Positions 47,275 to 58,250 of a DNA stretch of 64,000 nt are shown one piece after another. The stretch spans positions 62,001 through 126,000 of the forward strand of contig NZ_QCYG01000009.1 of NCBI RefSeq assembly GCF_003072065.1, in the 5' to 3' direction. Made by a program: the position numbers and the translations under genes. Positions within the stretch are counted from its first letter, which is position 1. Every line of letters begins with the position of its first letter. This stretch comes from Thalassorhabdomicrobium marinisediminis (GTDB lineage: Bacteria; Pseudomonadota; Alphaproteobacteria; Rhodobacterales; Rhodobacteraceae). Below the pieces are notes generated by a model. The model ran no database searches and had not been told where the DNA came from. It saw only the letters and a list, made by a program, of their open reading frames with translations.

Positions 47275-48648
47275 TCACTGGATCACCAGAAACAGGCGCG
47301 CGGCACCCCGTTGCACGGTCAGCGCGAACGGACCGTCAATGCCGACCAGTTTCTGGCGCAGGTCCGCCAGGTTCGCTACAGTCTCCCGGTTCACCGCGAC
47401 GATGACATCGCCCGGTTCCAGGCCGGATCGGCCCGCAGGGCTGCCGGGCGCGATACTTTCGACCAGGACGCCTTCTGTTCCAGCAAAAAACTGATCGTTC
47501 GGCGTCAGATCACGCAACTCGGCACCCTCCAGACGCTTTGCAACGTCCAGGCTGGGGGTCCGGGCTGTCTGCCCTTCCTCAAGTTCGGCGGTAAGGGCGC
47601 GGCGTTCGCCGTCTCTCAGGAACGCGATCTCGACGTCGGAGCCGGATCGTTTGAGGCCGATGAGGTTGCGCAGATCGCCCGATCCCTCGACCGGGATACC
47701 ATCGACAGCGACAATCAGATCGCCCGCCTGCAAGCCAGCCTCTTCGGCCGGTGAATTCGGCTCGACCTTGGTCACGATGGCGCCGCGTTCGGCATCCGTT
47801 CCCAGGGCCTCGGCCAGATCGGGTGTGAAATCCTGTATCATCACGCCCAGACGGCCGCGCCGGACCTCGCCGTATTCGATCAGCTGCTCCATGACGACGC
47901 GGGTCATGTCGATGGGCACCGCGAAACCGATGCCGACATTGCCGCCGGCGGGCGAGATGATCGCGGTGTTAATGCCCACCAGCCGTCCGTCGAGCGTGAT
48001 GAGCGCGCCGCCCGAGTTGCCGGGGTTGATCGAGGCGTCCGTCTGGATGAAATCCTCGTATCCATCGACATTCAGCCCGCTTCGGCCCAGAGCGCTGACA
48101 ATGCCGGACGTGACGGTCTGACCAAGGCCGAAGGGATTGCCGATGGCGACGACATAATCGCCGACCCTCAGCGCGTCGGATGATCCCATTTCGATCTCGG
48201 TCAGGTTGTCGGGCTCGATCCTGAGCAGGGCGATATCGGTGCCGGGATCGCTGCCGACCAGTTCGGCATCGAAACGGCGCCGATCCTTGAGCGTGACGAC
48301 GATCTCTTCGCCGTTTTCGACGACGTGATGATTGGTCAGAACATACCCCTCATGCGCATCGACGATCACGCCCGATCCGGCGCTGAGGCTGGGCCGGGCC
48401 GGAGGCATTTGCGGCAGGTCGAAAAAGCGCCGGAAGAATGGGTCGTTGTAAAGCGGGTTCGTCTCAACAGATGACCGTGTCGTGACCGAGATGTTGACGA
48501 CTGCGGGCGTCAGCTCTTCGAGGATCGGCGCCAGCGTCGGCAGTCCGTTTTCGACAGTTGGCAGAACATTCTGCTGAGCGGCAGCGGGGCCGACGGCAAG
48601 CGGCACGGACACAAGCAGCATAAAAAATAGGCGGCGAATGACGGGCAT
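47275..48648 (-). CDS. degP: HtrA/DegP-type periplasmic serine protease
   Basis: 457 residues with a signal peptide (LFFMLLVSVPLAVGPAAA). The trypsin-like triad is visible: His in YVLTNHHVVE, Asp in GTDIALLRI, Ser in NPGNSGGALI. Two PDZ domains follow (around 275-360 and 375-450). It degrades or refolds damaged periplasmic proteins. GGAGAG precedes the start. It is the fourth gene of the stress operon. Confidence 0.95.
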   Translation of the reverse strand: MPVIRRLFFMLLVSVPLAVGPAAAQQNVLPTVENGLPTLAPILEELTPAVVNISVTTRSSVETNPLYNDPFFRRFFDLPQMPPARPSLSAGSGVIVDAHEGYVLTNHHVVENGEEIVVTLKDRRRFDAELVGSDPGTDIALLRIEPDNLTEIEMGSSDALRVGDYVVAIGNPFGLGQTVTSGIVSALGRSGLNVDGYEDFIQTDASINPGNSGGALITLDGRLVGINTAIISPAGGNVGIGFAVPIDMTRVVMEQLIEYGEVRRGRLGVMIQDFTPDLAEALGTDAERGAIVTKVEPNSPAEEAGLQAGDLIVAVDGIPVEGSGDLRNLIGLKRSGSDVEIAFLRDGERRALTAELEEGQTARTPSLDVAKRLEGAELRDLTPNDQFFAGTEGVLVESIAPGSPAGRSGLEPGDVIVAVNRETVANLADLRQKLVGIDGPFALTVQRGAARLFLVIQ

Positions 48649-48702
48649 GATGGCTCTCTCCTTTCAAAGGCAGTGGGCGCGGGCCTTGCGGCCCGCACCG
48701 GG

Positions 48703-49188
48703 TCAGCCGGATTTCACGTCGATACGCTTGACCCGCGCCTTGGCCTCTTCGGTCTTGGGCAAGGTCACGGTCAGCACGCCGCGCTTGAATTCGGCCTCGG
48801 CTTTTTCTGGGTCCACGCCTGGCGGCACCGGGATCATCCGGTGGAAGCTGCGCCGTGACTGCGAGGCGAAGCCGTCCTTCTCGCTTTTCTCCTCGCGCTC
48901 GCCGCGGATCGTCAGCATGTCATCGGTGACGTTCACCTCGATATCCTTGTCGTCGAGGCCCGGCAGATCGACCGATACCAGCATTGCCTGATCGGTTTCG
49001 GAAATGTCGGTGCGCGGACCACCTGCCGTCAGGCTCCCGCCGAACGGGTTGTCGAAACGACCCCAGAAATCCTCGAAAACGCTGTTCAGGTCGCGCTGGA
49101 GAGACATCAGGGGGTTGTCGTCGTCACCTCGCCGGTCCGCCACTCGATTGCGGTCCCGGCCCCAGGGGATGAGATCACTGAATACCAT
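48703..49188 (-). CDS. hsp20: Small heat-shock protein (Hsp20)
   Basis: 161 residues with an alpha-crystallin domain over about 55-150: ISETDQAMLVSVDLPGLDDK, MLTIRGEREEK, then EAEFKRGVLTVTLPKTEEAK. The N-terminal arm carries NSVFEDFWGRF. It holds unfolding proteins for ClpK/DnaK. Third of three tandem Hsp20 genes in transcription order, with a GGAGG-type Shine-Dalgarno upstream. Confidence 0.94.
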   Translation of the reverse strand: MVFSDLIPWGRDRNRVADRRGDDDNPLMSLQRDLNSVFEDFWGRFDNPFGGSLTAGGPRTDISETDQAMLVSVDLPGLDDKDIEVNVTDDMLTIRGEREEKSEKDGFASQSRRSFHRMIPVPPGVDPEKAEAEFKRGVLTVTLPKTEEAKARVKRIDVKSG

Positions 49189-49226
49189 TGTTCTTTCCTC
49201 CTTTTCACTGGTTGGTCATGGGCCGC

Positions 49227-49628
49227 TTACGCGGCCTTGACCTTGATCTGTTTCGGTTTGGCGGCTTCGCTCTTCTTCAGGGTGAGCGTCAGCACGCCGT
49301 CGCGGTGCGCGGCGTCGATCGCACCTGCGTCGATCGTGTCGGGTAGGCTGAAGGCCCGCTCGAACGTTCCGGGCGCGTATTCCGCATAGATGCGCCGGTA
49401 GCCTTCGGGCGCGGGTGCATCAATCGTGCCACGCACGGTCAGCGAACGGTTCTCGACCGAGACGTCGACGCTGTCGGGCGTCACACCCGGTAAGTCGATG
49501 ACCACCGTCACCACGTCGTCTTTTTCAAAAATGTCCGTTGCGGGGCGGAAGGTCGGGCCGGTATCGCGGGTGTCCTCGCTCTCGGTCCGTGCCACGTCAC
49601 CGCCGGTTTTTGTCATCTCATTAGCCAT
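49227..49628 (-). CDS. hsp20: Small heat-shock protein (Hsp20)
   Basis: 133 residues, the shortest of the three, with little N-terminal arm. Alpha-crystallin pattern: ATDIFEKDDVVTVVIDLPGV, SVENRSLTVRGTID, FERAFSLPDTIDAG, DGVLTLTLKKSEAAKPK. The C-terminus ends in PKQIKVKAA, very close to PRKIKVKAS of the next paralogue. Probably hetero-oligomerises with its neighbours (inference). Confidence 0.94.
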   Translation of the reverse strand: MANEMTKTGGDVARTESEDTRDTGPTFRPATDIFEKDDVVTVVIDLPGVTPDSVDVSVENRSLTVRGTIDAPAPEGYRRIYAEYAPGTFERAFSLPDTIDAGAIDAAHRDGVLTLTLKKSEAAKPKQIKVKAA

Positions 49629-49655
49629 TGTCTTTCCTCCTCTCGTTGCGATTGA

Positions 49656-50096
49656 TCAGCTTGCCTTGACCTTGATCTTGCGGGGGCGCTCGGCATCGGG
49701 CCTGCCCATCTCGATCTCAAGGATTCCGTTCTTCGCCCGCGCCTCGACCTTGTCCGGATCGACGCGCAGAGGCAGGCGGATACTGCGCGAGAACTCGCCC
49801 AAAGGGCGCTCCCGGCGGTGCCATGCGGCCTCCTCGTCATCGGTTGCGGAATTGCGCTTGCCGGCAATGATCAAGGTGTTTTCGCGCACCGTCAGGTCGA
49901 TATCGTCCTGCGCGACGCCCGGCATCTCGGCGGTGACGACCACGCTGTCGTCGCCCAGCCACATGTTGACGGGCGGCCAGTTGCCGTTCCGGCCGCTGCG
50001 CGCGCCGGTATCGAACATGCGGTTCATCTGCGATTGCAGTTGCCGCAATTCTGCGAAGGGGTCCCATTGGGCCGGGACCAGTCCATAATTCAACAT
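49656..50096 (-). CDS. hsp20: Small heat-shock protein (Hsp20), first gene of the stress operon
   Basis: 146 residues: N-terminal WDPFAELRQLQSQMNRMFD, alpha-crystallin core DDSVVVTAEMPGVAQDDIDL, LGEFSRSIRLPLRVDPDKVE, NGILEIEMGRPDAERPRKIK. AGGAGG five bases before the ATG at 50096. As the promoter-proximal gene it probably marks the 5' end of the 13-gene minus-strand operon. Confidence 0.94.
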   Translation of the reverse strand: MLNYGLVPAQWDPFAELRQLQSQMNRMFDTGARSGRNGNWPPVNMWLGDDSVVVTAEMPGVAQDDIDLTVRENTLIIAGKRNSATDDEEAAWHRRERPLGEFSRSIRLPLRVDPDKVEARAKNGILEIEMGRPDAERPRKIKVKAS

Positions 50097-50437
50097 CTGT
50101 TCCTCCTCTTCGTGATCACAACATCAGAAGTCCGCATCGGGGCGCGGACCGGTTGAGTTGCGGGACTGTCGCGAAGGGAGGGGGATCGGATACGATCCGG
50201 TACGAAGACGCATGGCGACCACGTATTTCGAGACGCAAGGCCATATACTGCACCTCGCGGTCGATGACGGGATCGAAACGTTGCAATATGCACACGCCTC
50301 GAAACTCACCAACATCTCCGGGACCCTTGAAGCGGCATCCCGCATCCAATCATCTGGGAACGCGTCAAAATCTTGTCAAGGGGAGGGTCGGATCTAAAAA
50401 ATATGAAGAATCGGCAGTGCATCAATGGAGGTGGCAA
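50097..50437. promoter_or_regulatory. Divergent promoter region between the hsp20 operon and ftsH
   Basis: 341 bp with no convincing gene. On the plus strand TTGTCA (50373-50378) and TAAAAA (50395-50400) are 16 bp apart and 37 bases before ftsH, a reasonable promoter; ending with GGAGG before ATG 50438. A CGGAT-ACG-ATCCG inverted repeat lies at 50187-50199. I could not identify a heat-shock sigma promoter for the hsp20 side with confidence. A 61-codon frame from ATG 50212 is possible but unsupported. Confidence 0.5.
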
Positions 50438-52267
<1,830 letters not shown>

Positions 52268-52286
52268 GCAGCCGCGCGGCACCGCG

Positions 52287-52604
52287 TCACTGCGGGGCCG
52301 CTTCGCCCTCGGCTCGATCTGGTCCGTGTTCATGCAACGGCAACGCCGCGTGGCTGGTGATGGGGGTGGCCACGTAGCTCTGCTTGTCGGCGATTGCGGT
52401 TTTTTCCCGCTGGCGGATGCGCATGGCATCGAATGCCGAGAACAAGGCCAGCACGACAGCTATGAAGAAAAACAGGCCGGTTGGTCCGACCCGCCCCATG
52501 ACGAGGCTGGCGGCGAAGGGGCCGAAGGCCGACCCCACGCCATAGACCAGCACGAAACCACTTGCCGCCGCGATCAGTTCACTCTCGTCGATCCGGTCGC
52601 TCAC
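52287..52604 (-). pseudogene. C-terminal remnant of an MFS transporter
   Basis: 105 residues matching only the end of a major-facilitator protein: SDRIDESELIAAASGFVLVY, GVGSAFGPFAASLVMGRVGP, TGLFFFIAVVLALFSAFDAM, then a polar tail. An intact transporter would have about ten more helices; the sequence upstream (52605-52765) has no continuation in any frame. The break therefore marks an edge of the stress island. It converges on ftsH with a 19-bp gap. Confidence 0.8.
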
Positions 52605-52765
52605 TTCTGCAAACCTGCATCAAACCCGACATGCGGTGGTGCGGCGTAAACACTGATCTGACGATGTTTTGGGTGTCTGCTTCCGCCGTGGGCACTCGGA
52701 GATCTCGCAGGCGCGGAGAAGGTCCGCATTCCGCCCTCCCTGACAAACAGGCGATGTCCGCCACC

Positions 52766-54778
52766 CTATCGCGCAACCAGCCTTTCACCATCCTCCTCTC
52801 GCAGCATCGCTTCCATTTCGTCCAAGCCATCGACTGCAGAGCGCATCTGCGCCTCATCAGCTACGCTCGCAGCTTCAGAATCCACGACGCCGCTGCCAAA
52901 ATCCATCTCCATCTGGCGCTGTTCCTCGGCGATGACAGCTTGAACGACAGGCGCGGTCTTCTTTGGAGCGGCGTCGGCTTGGCCTGACGGTTGACCATCG
53001 CCAGCCTGGCTCGCCCTCTCCACATCGGCTTCTGTTCCCCCTGGCCCATCCGACGGCGGCGTCATCGGCATGGCGCGCACACTCAGCGGCAGCGTGCCTT
53101 GCGATCCTCCTCCCCCCGGCTCTGGAAACGGCAATTCACCCGTCTGCGCCGCGTGGATCGCCTTGAACAGCCGGTCGTCAAAATACTGAATCCGCTTTGC
53201 ACGGACCGGCATTTGCGCGTCGATGACCATGACGATCTCATCGAGCGGCAGGCGGCGCGCCTCGTCTTCAGGGAGCAAGGAGCTTTCTTCGGTCCGGGTC
53301 GACTGGCTGCGCCCTTCAAAGGGGTTCTTGCCGATAGACTGGGAGCGCGTGATGACGGTCTTCGTGGTCTTGCCGACCGCCTTGCTCAGCTCCTCGACGG
53401 TTTTTTCATCGGAGGGCGTCAGGTAGAGCTTCACGCCCGCATTCCCCTGCAAGGCGCGGCGGGTGTTTTCGCCGTAGATTTCATCGAGGGCGGGGATGGT
53501 TTGGGTGACAACGGCGAGGTGACCACGATAGGTGCGCAGTGTCTCGATGCTTTCGACCACGATGGGCATTTTGCCGAGACGATTGAACTCGTCGAGCATG
53601 ATCATCACCGGCCAGGGCTCATCCGGCCCGGGGTCCTTTTCCTGCATGGCCGAGAGCAGGTCGGAGAAAAACAGCCGGATCAGCGGCGCGAGCGGCTTCA
53701 CCATCAGCGGCTGGACCACGAGATAGACCGAAAAAGGCTTCTTGCGGATCGTCCGGAAGTCAAAGTCCGACACCGCCGTCGCTTCATCGATGGCCGGGTT
53801 CTGCCATTGGTCGAGCCCCGAGGTCATCAGGAGCGAGACATAGGAGGTAAGCGTGTCGTTATTGGTCGAAGCGAGCCGCGTGAAGATCAGCTTGGCCGCC
53901 CTGTTGTCGACCTCATGGCCCCGCGCGAAATACTCCTTCTGCTTATTCCCGCCCGAGGCCGCGATGCGGTAGATCTCGCCCAAGGTGGGACGCTTGCGCT
54001 GGAAGGCCAAGAGCCCTGCCGCCACGAAGAGATCGATCCCGCCTTTGAGGAGCCCCTGCACCCGGTCATTGTCGCTCTGCAGGAAGAGCGTCGCAAGAAG
54101 CTGCAATTCCATCTGCTGGCGCGCGGGATCTTTCAGTTGATAGATGCGCAGGAGCGGGTTGTAGCGATGCGTGCGCCTGCCCTCCCAATCGGTGGGGGCA
54201 AAGCGATAGACCTTGTCGCCTTGGGCTGCGCGGTGCCGGGCCGTCGCCTCGAAGCATTCGCCCTTCACATCGAGCGTCACGGCAGAGCCCTGCCAGGTCA
54301 GCAGGTTCGGAATGACAAAGCCCGTGGTCTTGCCACGGCCCGTGGGGGCCACGATCAGCGCATGGGGGAAGACCTTGGAGCAAATGTAATTGGCGCGGGA
54401 GCCCGGCGGCCCCAGCTTGCCGAGGATGAACCCGGTGCCCGGCGCCCCGAAGAAGCCATTGGCCTTCATCTCGCGCGCGGTCTGCCAATGGGTCTGGCCA
54501 AACCGTGTCAGGGCGGACCCCGAGAGGGCGAGGCTCAGCATCAGGCCGGCGGCGGCGAAGCTGCCGATGATCAGGTGAATAAGTTGCGCGGCCTCCGGGC
54601 GGCGATCGAGGATCGCCATGTAGTTCTGCGCGATATAAGCAAAGTCGATCTCGGCCCCAAACCCAAGATCCTGGTAGGTCAGCACCGCCGAGGCGATGGT
54701 ATAGCCCATGGCGGCGGTCACCAGCGTTACCAACAAGACACCGGTCGCGATCCGCGCCTTTCCCATGGGCGCGCTCAA
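52766..54778 (-). CDS. virD4: VirD4/TraG-type coupling protein
   Basis: 670 residues. Two N-terminal membrane helices (ATGVLLVTLVTAAMGYTIAS; LIIGSFAAAGLMLSLALSGS), Walker A APTGRGKTTGFVIPNLL (near 148), Walker B PVMIMLDEFNRLGKMP and the RTYRGHLAVVTQTIPALDE segment define the T4CP family. It delivers the relaxase-DNA complex to the T4SS. The C-terminal ~150 residues are polar and acidic, typical of substrate-specificity tails. Starts in the ATGA overlap with the relaxase gene. Confidence 0.95.
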   Translation of the reverse strand: MSAPMGKARIATGVLLVTLVTAAMGYTIASAVLTYQDLGFGAEIDFAYIAQNYMAILDRRPEAAQLIHLIIGSFAAAGLMLSLALSGSALTRFGQTHWQTAREMKANGFFGAPGTGFILGKLGPPGSRANYICSKVFPHALIVAPTGRGKTTGFVIPNLLTWQGSAVTLDVKGECFEATARHRAAQGDKVYRFAPTDWEGRRTHRYNPLLRIYQLKDPARQQMELQLLATLFLQSDNDRVQGLLKGGIDLFVAAGLLAFQRKRPTLGEIYRIAASGGNKQKEYFARGHEVDNRAAKLIFTRLASTNNDTLTSYVSLLMTSGLDQWQNPAIDEATAVSDFDFRTIRKKPFSVYLVVQPLMVKPLAPLIRLFFSDLLSAMQEKDPGPDEPWPVMIMLDEFNRLGKMPIVVESIETLRTYRGHLAVVTQTIPALDEIYGENTRRALQGNAGVKLYLTPSDEKTVEELSKAVGKTTKTVITRSQSIGKNPFEGRSQSTRTEESSLLPEDEARRLPLDEIVMVIDAQMPVRAKRIQYFDDRLFKAIHAAQTGELPFPEPGGGGSQGTLPLSVRAMPMTPPSDGPGGTEADVERASQAGDGQPSGQADAAPKKTAPVVQAVIAEEQRQMEMDFGSGVVDSEAASVADEAQMRSAVDGLDEMEAMLREEDGERLVAR

Positions 54779-57108
54779 TGGACCTGTCCCCGCTCGGTCT
54801 CGCCATCCACATCGCCAATGCGGTGTTTTTCGTATTCGGTGTCGGCGAGATCATCGACCACCTGGCGCAAGGCCTCCGTGTTGGCCGTCGCTGCATCCGA
54901 TTGCAGGTAGACCTTGGCGACATAGAGCCGGTCGAGGCGGTCCTCGAGAACCTTTTCCAGCGCATCGGCATCGCCAGATGTGAGCCTCTCAAGTTGAGGG
55001 TCATCCAGCACCCGCGCGATCTCGCCCCGGAAAGCGTCCCGCTCCGCCTCGGTCTCGAAGGGCGCGGACAACTCCCCCGCCCGTTCATGGTCCAGGACAC
55101 GCGCAATCTCGTCTGCAAGGCGGTCGGCACGGTCAGACTGCGGCGCAGTCCCACCGCGGGCTGCGAGGAGTGCGTCGCGCGTGCCAGACCCAAGCCCCTC
55201 GCGCAACTCGTTTTCGCGGCGGACCTGGTTGATGGCCTCCGTGTCGCGGATCTCGACGACGGCCGCATAGGTCGCGCCAAGCCCGCGGGCGAGGTGGGAC
55301 GGCATGTCCGGATAGCGCTCTCGCAAGTCATCCGTGACAGCATCTGCAACGGGCGTGCGGACGTCGCGTGCCTCCATGATCCGGTCGACCTCGCGGGTGA
55401 TCTCGCTGGCGCGGGCCACATCGGTGATGGTCTCCCTGTAGGGCTCAGACCGGTCAATCACATCGCCAGGGCGTGCGAGCAGATCCGGGTGTGCCTCGAG
55501 ATACGCGCGCTGCTCCGTCTCGATCCGGCGCTCCGCCCGTGAGACAACCTCCCAGTCCCGGTCCTCGATCTGCTGCGCTGTCAGACCGTCAGCGCGCATT
55601 TCCTGACGGATTGTCCCTTCCATCGCCCGGACCGCGCCCTCATGATAATGGAACCGCTCGCTGACCGGGTCCGCTTCCATGACACCATCCCGGCGCAGCA
55701 CGTTCTCCCGCTCCAAGAGCGTGCCAAGTTCGACGTGCACATCGTTGAGAATGTCGCGCGCCTGTTCCAGATCGGCGCGGCGTTCGAGGTTCAGATCGCG
55801 CGCCTCAGCCACTTTGGAGAGATCATTGGCGATCCATTGATGCTCGAGCGCTGCATTTGAGGCGCCCGTCTCGATCCGGGCCACCACTTCCGATGTGCTG
55901 ATCCCGGTGCCCCGTAGTGCCGCGTCAATGCGCGATCTCAGGTCGGGCTCGGCCAGTCGCTCGCGCTGGCTGGCGTCAATATTGGCTTCGGAATAGATCC
56001 CGCCCTCCGAGGGGGTCTCTGACAGCGTGGATGATCGCAAACCGAGAGGCTGCATGTGCTGGACCTGCGTCTGGATCTCGATAAGGCGTTTTTCCAGCAC
56101 GGGACGTTCCGCGTCAGACTTCTCGGCGATCATGCCCTGCACCCGCGCGAGCTTTTCCGCATAGAGGCTTCTCAGATCCTCGAAGCTTTGATCCTCGGCC
56201 ATATACACTCCTCCTGTTCGGTCCATCTGTCCGCCATGCGCCAGCACCTCGCCCGCGCGGAAGAGTGCCGCGGCGATGTCTTCCCGGGCCTCCCGGGAGG
56301 CCTCTGCGGCAAGCGAATGGTAGACGGTTGTAGTGTTGGCGATCTCCGCCAGCGTCCGGGTCAGGTCCTGCCCCACGCGTTCGCGCTCGCGGGGCGCGCG
56401 ACCCTCTTCTTTCGCGGCGTAGACCTCGCTGGTCCGGGCTGGGTAATGTACAGCCCCGCGATCCACCCGGCGCGTGGCCTCCAGGCGCACGCCATACTTC
56501 TCGGCCTCCTCGACCATGGCGAGGCGGAAGTCGTCATAGTTGAAGCGGTGATTGCGGCCGAGGAAGAAAAACTCGCCTTCTTGCGAGCGGCGGTTCAGCA
56601 CAAGATGCGCATGGGGGTGATCGCGGTCCTCATGCACCGCGATGATGTAGTCGAAATGCCCCTTATCAGTCTGGAAGAACCGCTCCGCCACATCCGTCGC
56701 GATGTCGCGCACATCCTCCCCACGCGTGCCCACGGGGAAGGACATGAGCATGTGGGTGGTCTGTCCGAGCTTGGGCTTGAAGCCCGCATCCCACCGTTTG
56801 GCAAAGCGCTCGGTCAGGTCCTTGATGTCACCCGACTCGAGCTTCGCTTTGCCATCTAGGAACCCGCTACTGTCCACGATATGGGTGGACTTGGTGGTGA
56901 GGTAATCGAGCTGGTTTGCGAGCTGCGATTTGGTATGCGTACCCCCGCCTCTGATCGCCTTGAAGACCGCTGGCCGGTGGCCTGCTGCCGCGCGCGCAAG
57001 CTGGGTCTGCTTGGCCACGTGCAGCCCCTGCATTGAGCCCCGGACGCGGCTCCAGCCATCCCGGAAGACCTCGCCCGTGACGGCATGGACGGCATCATTC
57101 AGCCGCAT
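54775..57108 (-). CDS. virD2: MOBP/VirD2-like relaxase
   Basis: 777 residues from ATG 57108 (GGGAG seven bases upstream; a TTG two codons earlier is weaker). The catalytic Tyr is probably in QLDYLTTK (about 69), HMLMSFPVGT is motif II-like, and HEDRDHPHAHLVLNRR (159-174) is the metal-binding HxD...HxH motif III. The long C-terminal half is helical and charged and likely links to the coupling protein. It nicks oriT and stays bound to the 5' end. It overlaps the MobC/TraJ-like gene by 14 bases. Confidence 0.93.
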   Translation of the reverse strand: MRLNDAVHAVTGEVFRDGWSRVRGSMQGLHVAKQTQLARAAAGHRPAVFKAIRGGGTHTKSQLANQLDYLTTKSTHIVDSSGFLDGKAKLESGDIKDLTERFAKRWDAGFKPKLGQTTHMLMSFPVGTRGEDVRDIATDVAERFFQTDKGHFDYIIAVHEDRDHPHAHLVLNRRSQEGEFFFLGRNHRFNYDDFRLAMVEEAEKYGVRLEATRRVDRGAVHYPARTSEVYAAKEEGRAPRERERVGQDLTRTLAEIANTTTVYHSLAAEASREAREDIAAALFRAGEVLAHGGQMDRTGGVYMAEDQSFEDLRSLYAEKLARVQGMIAEKSDAERPVLEKRLIEIQTQVQHMQPLGLRSSTLSETPSEGGIYSEANIDASQRERLAEPDLRSRIDAALRGTGISTSEVVARIETGASNAALEHQWIANDLSKVAEARDLNLERRADLEQARDILNDVHVELGTLLERENVLRRDGVMEADPVSERFHYHEGAVRAMEGTIRQEMRADGLTAQQIEDRDWEVVSRAERRIETEQRAYLEAHPDLLARPGDVIDRSEPYRETITDVARASEITREVDRIMEARDVRTPVADAVTDDLRERYPDMPSHLARGLGATYAAVVEIRDTEAINQVRRENELREGLGSGTRDALLAARGGTAPQSDRADRLADEIARVLDHERAGELSAPFETEAERDAFRGEIARVLDDPQLERLTSGDADALEKVLEDRLDRLYVAKVYLQSDAATANTEALRQVVDDLADTEYEKHRIGDVDGETERGQVH

Positions 57109-57688
57109 GGGCAAACTCCCTCAGCGCGGCCGTGGCCTGCAGCTGCATTGCGTCCCGACGGCGGCGCAGAAGCAGATCGATCTCGTCAGCAGAATCCAGA
57201 ATGAACCGCGCCAACCCGCGCATCTGGGCAAGGCGCAATTCGGTGAACTCGGCACTCGTGCCCCCCACGGCCCCCTGCCCCCGCCGGTTGGCCTGCGTCA
57301 TCTGCTTGGCGATTTGCGTGACCCCATTGCCGACCTCGTGCAGTGAAGCGCGGTAGCGCGCCATCTCGGCCGCCATCTGCGCGTCCGGAACGAACACCCC
57401 GCCTGCCGCCTGAATGAGCCGCCGCAGCCCCTCGGCCCGGCTCTCGATCCCGGCCTTCGCCAACACCTCGTCGAGCGCCGCCAGCTCCGCCGCCGTGACC
57501 TTCACACTGACCGCTGAGACCGGAATTGCGGCATCCGTCTGGCGCTCGGCATCGGCTTTGAGCGTGTACTGAATCGCCCGCGCCGACACGCCAAAGCGTT
57601 CCGCCAGCACTGAAGTGGAAACGCCTTCCGCAGCTTCGCGAACGATCTCCATGCGGTCCGCATCTGTGAGGCGTTTTGAGCGAGACAT
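57095..57688 (-). CDS. MobC/TraJ-like relaxosome accessory protein
   Basis: 197 residues. The N-terminus is a small helix-turn-helix (LTDADRMEIVREAAEGVSTS, LAERFGVSARAIQYTLK); the middle has a ribbon-helix-helix-like VSVKVTAAELAALDEVLAKA and a GLRRLIQAAGG helix as in MobC/TraJ proteins; the rest is helical (HEVGNGVTQIAKQMTQANRR). Such proteins bind oriT and recruit the relaxase. The first gene of the mobilisation operon, directly beside the candidate oriT. Confidence 0.85.
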   Translation of the reverse strand: MSRSKRLTDADRMEIVREAAEGVSTSVLAERFGVSARAIQYTLKADAERQTDAAIPVSAVSVKVTAAELAALDEVLAKAGIESRAEGLRRLIQAAGGVFVPDAQMAAEMARYRASLHEVGNGVTQIAKQMTQANRRGQGAVGGTSAEFTELRLAQMRGLARFILDSADEIDLLLRRRRDAMQLQATAALREFAHAAE

Positions 57689-57737
57689 GCGAAGAAAGAC
57701 CCCCTATTTCCTGCCACCTTCCACCAAGGCTGACCCC

Positions 57738-57765
57738 ACCTTACGATAATATACCTAGATGTCAA
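57738..57765 (-). promoter_or_regulatory. Mobilisation promoter with conjugation-type palindrome (site C)
   Basis: On the minus strand TTGACA (57765-57760) is a consensus -35, with TAAGGT 16 bases on (57743-57738). The palindrome TACGATA-ATATAC-CTAGATG (plus strand 57742-57761) lies over the spacer; its left arm is a perfect match to TACGATA-N6-TATCGTA. A second AT-rich stretch with TATAAT follows upstream. Drives the MobC-relaxase-coupling protein operon. Confidence 0.55.
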
Positions 57766-57816
57766 TTATATACTTACGTCACATTCGGGCTCAGGCAGCC
57801 TTGGTGTCCGCTTCAC

Positions 57817-58013
57817 GCCGCGGCCCGCAGGGACGCGGCTCTGCCGCCCTCACCACCGGGCGACCCACCTATCCTAGGGGTCCCGTCCACCAGCCCCGCC
57901 CGAGGCTCTGGCCGAACACGCATGTGTTCGGACGGAACCGCGGGCGGGCGCAAACCCCACCGACAGGGCGGACAGGCAGGGTCAAGGAGGGCCAGATTTG
58001 GCTTGCCAAATCT
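57817..58013 (+). other. Candidate origin of transfer (oriT) with RP4-like nic
   Basis: CACCTATCCT at 57866-57875 is identical to the ten bases before the nick in RP4 oriT as I recall it (CACCTATCCTG); here the next base is A. The predicted nick is after 57876. A GCCGCG/CGCGGC hairpin (57817-57839) lies upstream. Downstream are two perfect inverted repeats: CCGAACAC-GCAT-GTGTTCGG (57912-57931) and AGATTTGGC-TT-GCCAAATCT (57994-58013). The polarity would send the mobilisation genes in last, as in RP4. It sits beside a MOBP relaxase operon. Confidence 0.5.
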
Positions 58014-58203
58014 CTGCCGCGAAAACCGGGAGGCCCTGGCCGATAGGTTTTTGTGGATGGCCCCCTTGAGGCTGACTGGCCGGTCTGTCGCGGCCTGATC
58101 ATTCCGAGCGGCGATCGTCCGTTGCGCGCGCAGCGACCGGCACCAAGAGGAGGTCACCTCGGGCGAACTGACCGCCGGACACGGCGTCCCTGGAACAGGG
58201 ATC

Positions 58204-58250
58204 GGGCCGCCCCAAGATCGTCCTGGGGCGGCCCATCCTCGCCAGAGGAT
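58204..58250 (-). terminator. Double hairpin downstream of the 58251 gene
   Basis: Immediately after the stop of the minus-strand gene come ATCCTC-N4-GAGGAT (58235-58250) and a perfect 11-bp stem GGGCCGCCCCA-N9-TGGGGCGGCCC (58204-58234). No U-tract follows, so it may be a stable 3' RNA end or part of the oriT-side structure rather than a classical terminator. Confidence 0.5.

Noticed and set aside
50212-50397. 61-codon plus-strand frame between hsp20 and ftsH
   Set aside because: Protein-like in part (MATTYFETQGHILHLAVDD), but with a weak ribosome site and overlap with the ftsH promoter; not enough to call a gene.
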